From Acidobacteriaceae bacterium (GTDB lineage: Bacteria > Acidobacteriota > Terriglobia > Terriglobales > Acidobacteriaceae): a DNA stretch of 61,049 bases. Location: the NCBI GenBank assembly GCA_027311125.1, contig DAICZO010000307.1, forward strand, positions 1-61,049. Direction: 5' to 3'. The position numbers were made by a program, and so were the translations under genes. Of the stretch, positions 7,569 to 16,266 are shown one piece after another (position 1 is the first letter of the stretch; the number at the start of each line of letters is the position of its first letter). The notes beneath the pieces are model-generated. The model was not told the DNA's origin, ran no database searches, and was given only the letters and a program-made list of their open reading frames with translations.

Positions 7569-9059
7569 ATGATCGACAAAATTCTACTGATCGCAATGTG
7601 CACTGCGCTACTGATAGTTCAGGCTAACGCCGAAGCAGGTGTTTGCCGTAAGCCTGAAGATCAAGCGACGGTAGAGATGCAGGAACGCGCACAGCATGCT
7701 CTGCAGATAAAGTCGTACCGAGCGGTTGAAGAGGAGTTGCGCCTGTACGTTGCAGCACATCCGGAGCAATGCGATCTGAGCCTTCTGCTTGGCAGGGCGT
7801 ATATGTTTCGGAAGAGAGATCGTTCGGCAGAGAAGCTGTTTCGAGCCGTTCTAGAACGTGATGGAAACAATAGGGTTGCAATGCTCGAACTAGCTCGTAT
7901 TGACGGTTACCATGCGAAATACTCCGAGTCTAATCGTTTTTACGAGGTTCTACTGGCGGCCGATCCTGAAGATGAGAGTGCGAGTGTAGGACTGGTGCGT
8001 AACCTCATGGATATGGAGGAGACGACGAACGCTGTAGCTGTCCTCAAAGCAGGCCTGAAGGCACATCCGAACAGTTTACAGTTGCAGGAGTTTCAGGATG
8101 AGTTATCCACCCAGCCAGTAAAGGGACACAACAACGAGAGCGAAGTGCAGCATCGATATCAGAGCCAAGTACAAGACTGGACATACATCATAGTGGATTC
8201 TGCAGGTGATCATATTGTTGAGAACCTGTCACGTTCTACGATCGAGATTACGCCGCGTTTATTCGTTCATTTGACGACACGTGTCCGTTATTTGTCCTCG
8301 CAAGGTGGAATTTTAGAGCCGGTAGACGAGAACGCAGAAAGTCTCGGCGGAGCAACGGTGAGTGCCGTAACATTCCAGGGGACTACCCGTCTTGATTACC
8401 ATCTGACTCACTGGCTTACTTTGACGGGTGGGGGTGGTGGAGTCAGGTTTAATAACGGAACTTCGAGAGGGTTATTTCGTGGTGGGCTCGACCTTCATAA
8501 GGGCAGATCGCTGAGTTTCAACGCTACTTATTTAAAGACTCCTGTTTTGCCAACGCAAGAGGCTGAGACGTTTCATCTGACTGCACAGGGAATTCGGATG
8601 CGACTGGACTGGAGTAAACCGAAAGACCGAATGCATCTAAGCCTATCGGAGTTGCGTTATGCCGATACAAACTTGCGTCATGAACAGCAGTTTGAGGCTC
8701 TTCATTGGTTTGGTGCAAGACGAGTAGATCTTGGCACTGGCGTCGATGTAGAGCATCTGGGCTTTAGCCAGACTTTGAATCATGGCTACTTTAGCCCAAG
8801 TAACTATCAGAGTTACATGGCTTCGGCTGCGGTGAGACTCCATCATTTTCATCACTTTAATGCTGAGTACAAGTTCAGTTCAGGAGCGGAGTCGATCAAG
8901 CCTTCTCCCTTTCGATTTGTGTATGAAGTTACAGCAGATAATTTTGTCAATTTAGGCAAGTGGGACTTACACGCGAACTACACATTTGACCATTCGACAC
9001 AGTCGACGGGAGCTTTCCAGACAAGTTTTGTGAGTGTGGGAGTCAAGTATGCCTTTTGA
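7569..9059 (+). CDS. TPR-containing outer-membrane beta-barrel protein, probable polysaccharide export porin
   Basis: Signal peptide at residues 1-22 (hydrophobic core, ANAEA cleavage region), then helical TPR-like repeats to about residue 185 (DLSLLLGRAYMF, MLELARIDGYHAK, SVGLVRNLMDME), then about 300 residues of alternating beta strands ending in KYAF with a C-terminal aromatic, the signal for BAM insertion. A periplasmic TPR scaffold joined to an outer-membrane barrel is the plan of BcsC- and PgaA-like exporters. No lipobox is seen. It is the first gene after a strong sigma-54 promoter and precedes the regulator, kinase and FecR genes, so its expression is probably controlled by them. The secreted polymer is not known. 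Confidence 0.75.
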   Translation: MIDKILLIAMCTALLIVQANAEAGVCRKPEDQATVEMQERAQHALQIKSYRAVEEELRLYVAAHPEQCDLSLLLGRAYMFRKRDRSAEKLFRAVLERDGNNRVAMLELARIDGYHAKYSESNRFYEVLLAADPEDESASVGLVRNLMDMEETTNAVAVLKAGLKAHPNSLQLQEFQDELSTQPVKGHNNESEVQHRYQSQVQDWTYIIVDSAGDHIVENLSRSTIEITPRLFVHLTTRVRYLSSQGGILEPVDENAESLGGATVSAVTFQGTTRLDYHLTHWLTLTGGGGGVRFNNGTSRGLFRGGLDLHKGRSLSFNATYLKTPVLPTQEAETFHLTAQGIRMRLDWSKPKDRMHLSLSELRYADTNLRHEQQFEALHWFGARRVDLGTGVDVEHLGFSQTLNHGYFSPSNYQSYMASAAVRLHHFHHFNAEYKFSSGAESIKPSPFRFVYEVTADNFVNLGKWDLHANYTFDHSTQSTGAFQTSFVSVGVKYAF

Positions 9060-9113
9060 AGCTATAAACGACAAGTTCAAGGATCGAGTTTGGATGATTA
9101 TCTGGGTAATAGC

Positions 9114-10439
9114 ATGAACGTAATCGTGATTGATGATGACACTTCGATTTGCCGATTTCTGGCGACTGCCATCGCTGCTGCTGGTCATAGTTGCCGCGTT
9201 GCGCATACATTGTCGGAGGCGGAGACGCTGCTGTCTGAGTACACTCCCCAGTTGGCGCTGCTTGATCTGTATCTGAAGGAGAGCAGCGGGCTGGATGTAC
9301 TGCGATTTTTACGCGCAAGGTTCAGTGAGTGTGGGATCGTGATGATGACAGCACATGCCAGTATTGAGACGGTGACTGGGGCACTGCAACACGGTGCGGA
9401 CGAGTATTTGGGTAAGCCGGTTCGGCTAGAAGACTTGCTGGCTTTATTTAAGCGATTTGAGCGTCGATCGGTGGATGTACGTCCGGAGAGTGTTCCATGG
9501 ATACCAACGGCAATCATTGGCAATAGCAAACCTATGCTTGACGTGTATCGGCTAATTGCTCGCGTCGCTCCGACAGATGCCAGCGTTCTGGTGACCGGTC
9601 CCAGTGGTTCGGGTAAAGAGCTAGTTGCACGCGCAATCCATACGTATGGTCTTCGTTCGCGCGGACCATTTATCGCGGTCAATTGCGGAGCACTACCGGA
9701 GCAGATACTGGAGAACGAGCTGTTCGGACATGAACGTGGTGCATTTACTGGCGCAGATACGGCGACGTCGGGGCTGTTTGAAGCGAGCAAGGGTGGGACT
9801 ATATTTTTAGATGAGATTACTGAGACCAGTCTGGCCTTTCAGGTGAAGCTACTGCGGGTCTTGCAAGAAGGTGAAATACGTCGACTAGGATCCAGCAAAA
9901 CGATTGAGGTGGACACAAGGGTTATAGCGGCGACCAACAAGCCGATAGGTACGCTTATAGCTGCTGGTCAGTTTCGAGAAGATCTCTATTACCGCCTTGG
10001 GGTTGTGACGATACCATTGCCATCTTTGGCCGAACGTCGGGACGATATACCTCTGTTAGCACAGTCGTTTCTGCAGCGATCTAATGAAAGGAATGGAAGA
10101 AGCACATACTTTACCCCTGCAGCGGTGCAGGCACTGCTGGAACTTCCGTGGCCAGGCAACGTACGCGAACTTGAAAACTTTATCCAACGACTGGTGATTC
10201 TAGCGCTCACCGACGAAATCGGTTTGGAAGAGGTGCGGCAGGCTCATCAAAACAATGGCTATCTTTTGCAGCAAGCGGATGTTCCTGTTGTCAGTCTGAA
10301 AGATGCTGAGCGAGATCAGATTGTGAAGGTCTTGAAAGAGACGGATGGCAACCGTTCCCTAGCTGCACGGCGTTTGGGTATCGAGCGTAAGACTTTGTAT
10401 GTGAAGGCCAAGCGACTTGGGATCGACCTAAAACTATGA
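9114..10439 (+). CDS. NtrC-family sigma-54-dependent response regulator
   Basis: Three domains: receiver (residues 1-~115, phospho-acceptor Asp51 in LLDLYL), AAA+ ATPase (~135-360, Walker A starting at Gly162, sigma-54 contact loop GAFTGA at 209-214, Walker B IFLDE) and a C-terminal Fis-type helix-turn-helix (NRSLAARRLGIERKTLY). The intact GAFTGA means it should open sigma-54 promoters. The ATG at 9114 is chosen because the receiver strand MNVIVIDDD begins there; an in-frame TTG at 9090 would add eight residues. Its stop overlaps the start of the kinase gene by 4 nt (ATGA), so the two form a translationally coupled two-component pair. Confidence 0.92.
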   Translation: MNVIVIDDDTSICRFLATAIAAAGHSCRVAHTLSEAETLLSEYTPQLALLDLYLKESSGLDVLRFLRARFSECGIVMMTAHASIETVTGALQHGADEYLGKPVRLEDLLALFKRFERRSVDVRPESVPWIPTAIIGNSKPMLDVYRLIARVAPTDASVLVTGPSGSGKELVARAIHTYGLRSRGPFIAVNCGALPEQILENELFGHERGAFTGADTATSGLFEASKGGTIFLDEITETSLAFQVKLLRVLQEGEIRRLGSSKTIEVDTRVIAATNKPIGTLIAAGQFREDLYYRLGVVTIPLPSLAERRDDIPLLAQSFLQRSNERNGRSTYFTPAAVQALLELPWPGNVRELENFIQRLVILALTDEIGLEEVRQAHQNNGYLLQQADVPVVSLKDAERDQIVKVLKETDGNRSLAARRLGIERKTLYVKAKRLGIDLKL

Positions 10440-12784
10440 ATACCGGTGCTGGCTTAGCGAGCAAGCCTTGGTGGAGTCGGAGTGCGGCGCTGGCTTTGTG
10501 CTGCTTTGTGCTCTCTGCACTTTCCAGTTTGATGGGTGGTGTTCGTGAGGTTGGCAGCCGCACGAATGACAGCTTCTTTCGGATACGCAATCGACTAGAG
10601 CAGTCAACCTCTGTCGTGGTGGTTTATATAGACGATGCTTCTTTGTCGGAGCAGGGACGGTGGCCTTGGCGCCGCAGCCAACTTGCAGATCTGATCGACC
10701 GCGTTGCTGCGTCAAAGCCGAATGCGATCGGTCTTGATATTCTGCTCAGCGAGCCTTCGGACCAGCAGGACGACCGTGCCCTGGCCGCTGCTTTTGGACG
10801 TGCTGGCAATGTTGTATTACCGGCTAAGATTACAACTTCGACTGCAGGGCCGTTGTGGATTGAGCCGTTGCCTATGTTTGCATCAGCGGCTATGGCGGTT
10901 GGCCATGTTCAGGCCATTTTAGACGCGGATGGAATCTGCCGAAGACTGCCTGTAGCGGAGATGACTTTGCATGGACCGCTGCTGATGATGTCACAACTGT
11001 TGGCAAACGTGGCGGGTACTACCAAGACGACTGCATCTCATGCTGCTACCAGTGAGGTATTGCAGCCGCGGGTAGTGACCATCGACTACCGCGGACTAGC
11101 CAATGGTAGTCCTCCGTCGCGTACACCATTCCCTACTGTTTCTGCGGCAAGTATGCTTCGTGGCGATGTATATGACTTTCGAGGAAAGACAATAATAATC
11201 GGGTTTGCGGGAACCGGACTTGAGGACGAATTGTTGACTCCGCTGAGTTACAGCAATCCAGCTCCAGGTGTTTTGATTCAAGCGAACATGGTCGACACGC
11301 TGGATCATGCTCGTGAATTGACGACGGTACCTCCCCTCATACAGTCGGTATTGCTGCTGTGCCTATGTTTAGTGGGTGGCAGGCTAATGCAGCAGCAGAA
11401 CACTTTGCGCATAGCGCTGTGGTTGACGCTTAGTCTCATTGGTACGTTCGGTGCTGCATATGCTTGTTTTTTGTTATGGGGACTTCAGTTTGACCTTGGG
11501 CCAGCTTTCGTGGCCAGTCTTCTGCTAGTGCCGCTTGGACAACTGCAACATATCGTTCTAATCCAACGGATGATTGGAACTAGCCTGGGTAATCTGCAGC
11601 GTCAGACTGAGGGGCTGCCGTTATATCTGGCTGGGGCTCTGGTTCCGCAACTGGTTGCCAAGGTTCCAGCATTAAAATTGAAGAGTTCAGAGTCAAAGAT
11701 CGCTTTGATCGCGAAGACTGATCAACAGATTGCAATAGTCTCTGGGTTTCAACAGTCGTTGCTGGATGGTATGCGCGATGGCATTGCCGTATTTGATGAG
11801 TTTGGTAATGCGATGTTTGCCAATCAGGCATGGCGCAGTTTTTTGATTCAGAGCGGTTGGGGCGATGCAGTGGTGTGGCCGGAGATTTCCAGGCTCTTGT
11901 ATCCGATCGGTGTTGGCTCGTCTAGCCATGGTCTGAATCCTGCAGACATGCAGCAGCGAAAGTTGAGAAAAATAGATAATGAGGTGCTGATCGCCGGGCA
12001 GTTGTGGCGGCTGTCTATGGTGCGACTGCCTGCGGTTGCCGCGGTTAAGAAACGGCTATACATGGTTATCTCGGCTGACCTGACGCCGCAGATGGAACGC
12101 GACCAAGCCCGGCAGCAAGCACTTCAATTCATCACACATGAATTGCGGACGCCGCTGGTTTCATTGCTGGGATTTGCGGAGTTGCTGCAATATTTTCCTG
12201 AGCAGGCGCGAGAGGCCGGGGCTGCCGATGTAATTCACCATGAGTCGGAACGGCTCATTGCTTTGACCACGATGTTTTTAGAGTGTCTGAAGCTTGAAAC
12301 CGCACTGCCCGTGGTGACTCCGGAGGAGACGAATATTGAAGTTGTACTACAGAAGGCGAGTTCTCTGGCGGAGTCGCTATGCAGAGCCTCTAACAAAAAG
12401 CTGGTAGTGATTCAACCTTCCGAGCCTGTTGTGGTGAATCTTGATCGAGCGATGATGACCGGAGCATTGCTGAATCTTGTTGCCAATGCAGTGAAGTACG
12501 GGGCTGATAAGGCGGATGTAGTGATTCGTGTTACTGCTGATCGTAATCATGTAGTTTTTGCAGTTCAAAACCAGGGGTCACGGATCCCTGAACATGAGAT
12601 TCACCGACTGTTCGCTCCACAGTATCGTATGTCTGACAATGCTGCTGGGCGAATCGGCTGGGGAATTGGACTGGCTTTTGTTAAGCGGGTTTTAGATGCA
12701 CACGGGGGAGAAGTTCGAGTGGAGAGCGACGATCGCGAGACGAGCTTCCAACTTGTGCTGCCCCTCACACCATTTTCTGAATGA
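10436..12784 (+). CDS. CHASE2-domain sensor histidine kinase
   Basis: A 782-residue sensor. One N-terminal membrane helix (~13-32), an extracytoplasmic CHASE2 domain (~40-300, with VVVVYIDDASLSEQGRWPW and AIGLDILLSEP), about three more membrane helices (~300-375), a PAS-like region (~440-550), then HisKA with the phospho-accepting His568 in THELRTP, and HATPase with N, G1 and G2 boxes (LVANAVKYG, GWGIGLAFVKRV). It should phosphorylate the regulator encoded just upstream. CHASE2 ligands are largely unknown; in this context an envelope or exopolysaccharide signal is plausible but unproved. Its stop is followed within 8 nt by the FecR-domain gene. Confidence 0.92.
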   Translation: MNTGAGLASKPWWSRSAALALCCFVLSALSSLMGGVREVGSRTNDSFFRIRNRLEQSTSVVVVYIDDASLSEQGRWPWRRSQLADLIDRVAASKPNAIGLDILLSEPSDQQDDRALAAAFGRAGNVVLPAKITTSTAGPLWIEPLPMFASAAMAVGHVQAILDADGICRRLPVAEMTLHGPLLMMSQLLANVAGTTKTTASHAATSEVLQPRVVTIDYRGLANGSPPSRTPFPTVSAASMLRGDVYDFRGKTIIIGFAGTGLEDELLTPLSYSNPAPGVLIQANMVDTLDHARELTTVPPLIQSVLLLCLCLVGGRLMQQQNTLRIALWLTLSLIGTFGAAYACFLLWGLQFDLGPAFVASLLLVPLGQLQHIVLIQRMIGTSLGNLQRQTEGLPLYLAGALVPQLVAKVPALKLKSSESKIALIAKTDQQIAIVSGFQQSLLDGMRDGIAVFDEFGNAMFANQAWRSFLIQSGWGDAVVWPEISRLLYPIGVGSSSHGLNPADMQQRKLRKIDNEVLIAGQLWRLSMVRLPAVAAVKKRLYMVISADLTPQMERDQARQQALQFITHELRTPLVSLLGFAELLQYFPEQAREAGAADVIHHESERLIALTTMFLECLKLETALPVVTPEETNIEVVLQKASSLAESLCRASNKKLVVIQPSEPVVVNLDRAMMTGALLNLVANAVKYGADKADVVIRVTADRNHVVFAVQNQGSRIPEHEIHRLFAPQYRMSDNAAGRIGWGIGLAFVKRVLDAHGGEVRVESDDRETSFQLVLPLTPFSE

Positions 12785-12792
12785 GGTTCACG

Positions 12793-13566
12793 ATGAATAG
12801 ATATGTTTCAGGAGTGCTGGCTAGTTTTATCGCTATGTTTGCCGTGCTGAGTGCCATCGGCCAGACCGTGGCAGCGAGTAGCGTACATGTTCCGCATGGC
12901 GGAGCTGTCGTGCTCGACTTGAGCGGAAAGATCAAGGTTCATGGTGCGGGGGGGAATAGTTTAGTGATTGCGAGAAACGGAGTAGTGCCTCAGGGCGCGG
13001 TGATCGAAACAGATCCGAATGCCAAGGTCTTACTTCGTCTGGAAGATGGGAGCGAGATTCTGCTGCGTGAGAGTTCTCATCTCGTGATGAACCAGGAGAC
13101 GCTACCCTCGGGAAGCACTTTTTTTGAACTGATACTGGGCAAGCTGCGGGCTGTGGTGACCAAGCGCTATACAGGAACACCCTCGTTTCAGCTAGGTACT
13201 CCGAGCGCTATCGTAGCAGTGCGTGGAACCAGATTTGAGGTGGAAGTCAACAATCACAAAGTGACTGAAGTTGATGTAGAGCAAGGACTGGTGCAGGTGA
13301 CAGGGCGGGCCGCTTCAGAGCCTTCGGTACTGTTGGAGCCTGGATTTTCCACCCGAGTTGGATTGGACAGGATTCCTGAAGCTCCTGTGCCAACAAGTCG
13401 GATTCGGCCAGATGCGCGTGAGGAGCAGGAAAATAAGAGCAAGAAGAACATGCGGGGTAAGGGGAGTGCGCATGAGCCGTCGGGCGCCACTCCGGAGGCC
13501 CGTCCGGGTACTGAGCCGCCAGAACCGGCGGAGCCTGCTGAGACACCCAAGCCTGCACCGCAGTAG
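12793..13566 (+). CDS. FecR-domain periplasmic protein
   Basis: Signal peptide (MNRYVSGVLASFIAMFAVLS, cleavage near TVAAS), then a FecR domain (~60-190) with the family pattern GAVIETDPNAKVLLRLEDGS and TPSAIVAVRGTRFEV, then a Pro/Glu-rich low-complexity tail of ~60 residues. There is no anti-sigma transmembrane segment as in true FecR, so it resembles the secreted CHASE2-associated FecR proteins. ATG 12793 has GAGG 6 nt upstream; the earlier ATG at 12781 overlaps the kinase stop and has no ribosome site. It is probably a periplasmic partner of the CHASE2 kinase, being last in the cluster. Confidence 0.8.
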   Translation: MNRYVSGVLASFIAMFAVLSAIGQTVAASSVHVPHGGAVVLDLSGKIKVHGAGGNSLVIARNGVVPQGAVIETDPNAKVLLRLEDGSEILLRESSHLVMNQETLPSGSTFFELILGKLRAVVTKRYTGTPSFQLGTPSAIVAVRGTRFEVEVNNHKVTEVDVEQGLVQVTGRAASEPSVLLEPGFSTRVGLDRIPEAPVPTSRIRPDAREEQENKSKKNMRGKGSAHEPSGATPEARPGTEPPEPAEPAETPKPAPQ

Positions 13567-14139
13567 CCAACTATCAAATCAGTCCTGACACGGACGAGCT
13601 TTGTGATCTTGCTTTAGATTGTGGCTAATATATAGAAAAGGAATGACTTGACGACATCTTGTGCGACTGGATGAAGGTGTTGATCCTTGGTTTGTGTTTA
13701 TCTATGTTTTGAGTCTTCATGATCTTTTCGCTTGCTATGAGGATGCTTCAAACTGAAGCGTGGCTTGAGGATAAATAGCTTCCTAAAGAGCGTGAGTGGA
13801 TTTTGTGGTCCGCTAATCATGTGGGGACGTTCGTGAAGTTTTGGAACTGAGATTGTGCTTGGCATAGAAATAGGCAAGCGGTTGAGCTGGAGTAGAGGTC
13901 AAACCACACGGCTTTTGAGGAAGGCCCCCGTTTCGGGGGCATCTGTCTGTTTTATGGATGGTTACCCGGTATGGGGGCATGATGAATTCATGGCGTGGCT
14001 GATTTATACTTATTGCTTGCCTTGCAACCGGCGTGGCGCACGTCTGATAGATGTGTGTACAGGTCGAGCAAAATCCAGGGCACGCTGCCGATCTTACTAA
14101 TAAGTCGGCGACTCGCGAAGTGAAGGTCTTTAGCCAAGC
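13567..14139. other. 573-bp intergenic region without a recognised gene
   Basis: No frame gives a convincing protein. The region holds a short hairpin GCTTCA-AAC-TGAAGC (13745-13759) and a strong G+C hairpin at 13924-13940. The end of the region must carry the promoter of the foldase gene, but no clear -35/-10 pair stands out. A small RNA ending at the 13924 hairpin is possible. Confidence 0.5.
13924..13952 (+). terminator. Hairpin terminator GCCCCCG-TTT-CGGGGGC
   Basis: A perfect 7-bp stem (13924-13930 with 13934-13940) with a TTT loop, followed by the T-rich TCTGTCTGTTTT. It lies 358 nt after the FecR stop, far for its terminator, so it may end an unannotated transcript in the intergenic region. 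Confidence 0.55.
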
Positions 14140-16116
14140 ATGATTCGTATTCTGCAGCAGGACAACCGCATCACCAAGATTATCTTCGCCGTCATCATTG
14201 GTTTAGCTGTCGTCACCATGGTGATCACGTTAGTACCGGGAATCTTTGATAACCAGGCTACGAACGATACAACTGTCTATGCCACGGTGCGAGAACCGGG
14301 CGTGTTGGGTCGTTTTGCGAGCGAGAGCACACCGGTTAAGGATGTCGAGGTAAACCAACTCGCGTCGCGTCAGTTGCAGCAACAGCGGCTGCCAGAGTTT
14401 CTGCTGCCCTATATGGTGCAGCGCGCCGGGCAGATTCTCGTACAGCGAGCGATTCTGAAGCATGAGGCTGACCGGATGGGCCTGGAGGTGAGCGATGAGG
14501 ATCTGCGCCGCGAACTGCAGACCGGTCCTTTTGCCCAGTATCTTTTTCCCAATGGCACCTATATCGGTGACGACGCATACATGAACTTCGTGCAGTCGGC
14601 GTTCCAGACGAGCCGCAGTGACTTTGAGTCGCAGGTGAAGAGCGACATGGAACTGAACCGTCTGCAGGCGTTAGTGACCGGTGGTGTAACCGTATCGGAC
14701 AATGCAGTGCGGGATGCTTACAAGATTCAGGGAACAAAGGTTAAGTTTGATTATGCTGTGATCTCTGGAGACGATCTGCGCAAGACGATTAATCCCTCTG
14801 ACGCTGAGTTGCAGTCGTTTTTCAAACAGAATCAGGCGCGCTATGCTGCGGCGATTCCGGAGACGCGGAAGATTGAGTATGCCTCATTCGATGCCTCCAG
14901 CCTTCCGGGTGGCCGGCCACAGGTGACAGACGCCGACGTGCAGGCGTACTACAACCAGCACAAGGACCAGTTTCAGGTGAAGGAGCAGGTGAAGGTACGT
15001 CACATTTTGATTGCAGTACCTTCTGGCGCTGATGCGAAGACAGATGCTGCGGCGAAGGCCAAGGCGGAAGATTTGCTGAAGCAGATTAAAAGCGGCGGTA
15101 ACTTTGCTGATCTTGCGAGTAAGAACTCGGATGACCCGGGCAGCAAGGCTCAGGGGGGTGAACTGGGTTGGCTGGATCGCGGAAAGACCGTTCCTGAGTT
15201 CGATAAGATGGCGTTTTCGCTATCACCTGGGCAGACTTCGGATCTGGTGAAGACGCAGTTCGGGTACCACATTCTCCAGGTGGAAGACAAGAAAACAGCG
15301 CATATGCGTCCTTTGGATGAGGTTCGTGGCGAGATCGTTCCAGTGCTGGAGCAGCAGAAGGCTGGTGCTGCCGAGCAGTCGTTGGCAACGCAACTTGCAA
15401 GCGATGCGAAGAAGAATGGCCTGGAAAAGGCCGCAGCGGCCAAAGGCCTGCATGTCGTGACGACGGATTATCTTGCAAAGGATGGTGTGGTCGCCGGGTT
15501 GGCTGACGGGACGGCTCTTCTGGCCCAGGCGTTTGCAGTGAAGCAGGGCGGTGATCCGACGGCCGTGCCTACGGGAGACGGCTTTGCCATCTTTCAGGTT
15601 GTCGATGTGAAAGCTGCTCATGCGCCAGAGTTTGATGCGTACAAGCAGCACATCCTGGATGATTATCGCGAACAGCAGCTTCCGCAGTTGTTGAATGCAC
15701 AGCTGAATAAGCTGGATGATCGTGCGAAGGTGCTGAACGATCTAAAGAAGGCCGCAGCAGAGATGAATGTCACAGTGAAGACGAGCGACTTGGTAGGTAA
15801 GGATGGTCAGGTGCCGGACTTGGGTGCGATGAGCGGCCCGGGAGCAGTAGCGTTTACCTTGGCGAAGGGCGCAATTTCAGGTCCGATAAACACAGGGCGC
15901 GCTGGAGTGGTCCTGAGCCTTCTCGATAAGCAGGAGCCTACCCCGGACGAGATTGCAAAGAACTTTGTTGCGACGCGTGAGCAACTGCTGAATGTGCAGC
16001 GGGAAGAGATTTTCCGGGTGTACATTGGCAACCTGACGGAGAAGTATGAGAAGGGCGGAGCGGTTCGTTACTCGAAGAAGCAGCCTACGCCGGGCTATTC
16101 GCCGTTCGGGAATTAG
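14140..16116 (+). CDS. Membrane-anchored peptidyl-prolyl isomerase (PpiD/SurA-like)
   Basis: A periplasmic foldase anchored by one N-terminal helix (residues ~12-35, IIFAVIIGLAVVTMVITLV). Next come a SurA/PpiD-type chaperone domain (~60-200) and a parvulin rotamase domain (~285-385) with the classic VRHILI, GGELGWLDRG and FGYHILQVEDKK blocks. The C-terminal part (~400-600) looks like a second, degenerate parvulin-like domain. The 658-residue length matches PpiD-type proteins. It helps folding of proteins leaving the Sec translocon, which fits a genome rich in outer-membrane barrels. It appears monocistronic, ending at a strong terminator 22 nt after its stop. Confidence 0.88.
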   Translation: MIRILQQDNRITKIIFAVIIGLAVVTMVITLVPGIFDNQATNDTTVYATVREPGVLGRFASESTPVKDVEVNQLASRQLQQQRLPEFLLPYMVQRAGQILVQRAILKHEADRMGLEVSDEDLRRELQTGPFAQYLFPNGTYIGDDAYMNFVQSAFQTSRSDFESQVKSDMELNRLQALVTGGVTVSDNAVRDAYKIQGTKVKFDYAVISGDDLRKTINPSDAELQSFFKQNQARYAAAIPETRKIEYASFDASSLPGGRPQVTDADVQAYYNQHKDQFQVKEQVKVRHILIAVPSGADAKTDAAAKAKAEDLLKQIKSGGNFADLASKNSDDPGSKAQGGELGWLDRGKTVPEFDKMAFSLSPGQTSDLVKTQFGYHILQVEDKKTAHMRPLDEVRGEIVPVLEQQKAGAAEQSLATQLASDAKKNGLEKAAAAKGLHVVTTDYLAKDGVVAGLADGTALLAQAFAVKQGGDPTAVPTGDGFAIFQVVDVKAAHAPEFDAYKQHILDDYREQQLPQLLNAQLNKLDDRAKVLNDLKKAAAEMNVTVKTSDLVGKDGQVPDLGAMSGPGAVAFTLAKGAISGPINTGRAGVVLSLLDKQEPTPDEIAKNFVATREQLLNVQREEIFRVYIGNLTEKYEKGGAVRYSKKQPTPGYSPFGN

Positions 16117-16137
16117 CTTGATTTGAGATGGATGTAT

Positions 16138-16184
16138 GGGCCTGATGCTCTGCCAATGCGGCGAGGTCAGGCCCTTTCTTTTTT
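16138..16184 (+). terminator. Rho-independent terminator of the foldase gene
   Basis: GGGCCTGA (16138-16145) pairs with TCAGGCCC (16167-16174); the run TTTCTTTTTT follows immediately. A textbook intrinsic terminator just after the PpiD-like gene. Confidence 0.9.
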
Positions 16185-16266
16185 GTCGAGACCACGTATG
16201 ATTTCGGCAACATGTATTTTGGGCAGGAGTTCGAGCAGGGTTGACCTGGTGTGAGAGAGGAAGCGT

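Noticed and set aside
13855..14100. 81-residue frame in the large gap
   Set aside because: It overlaps the 13924-13940 hairpin, has no ribosome site and unordinary composition.
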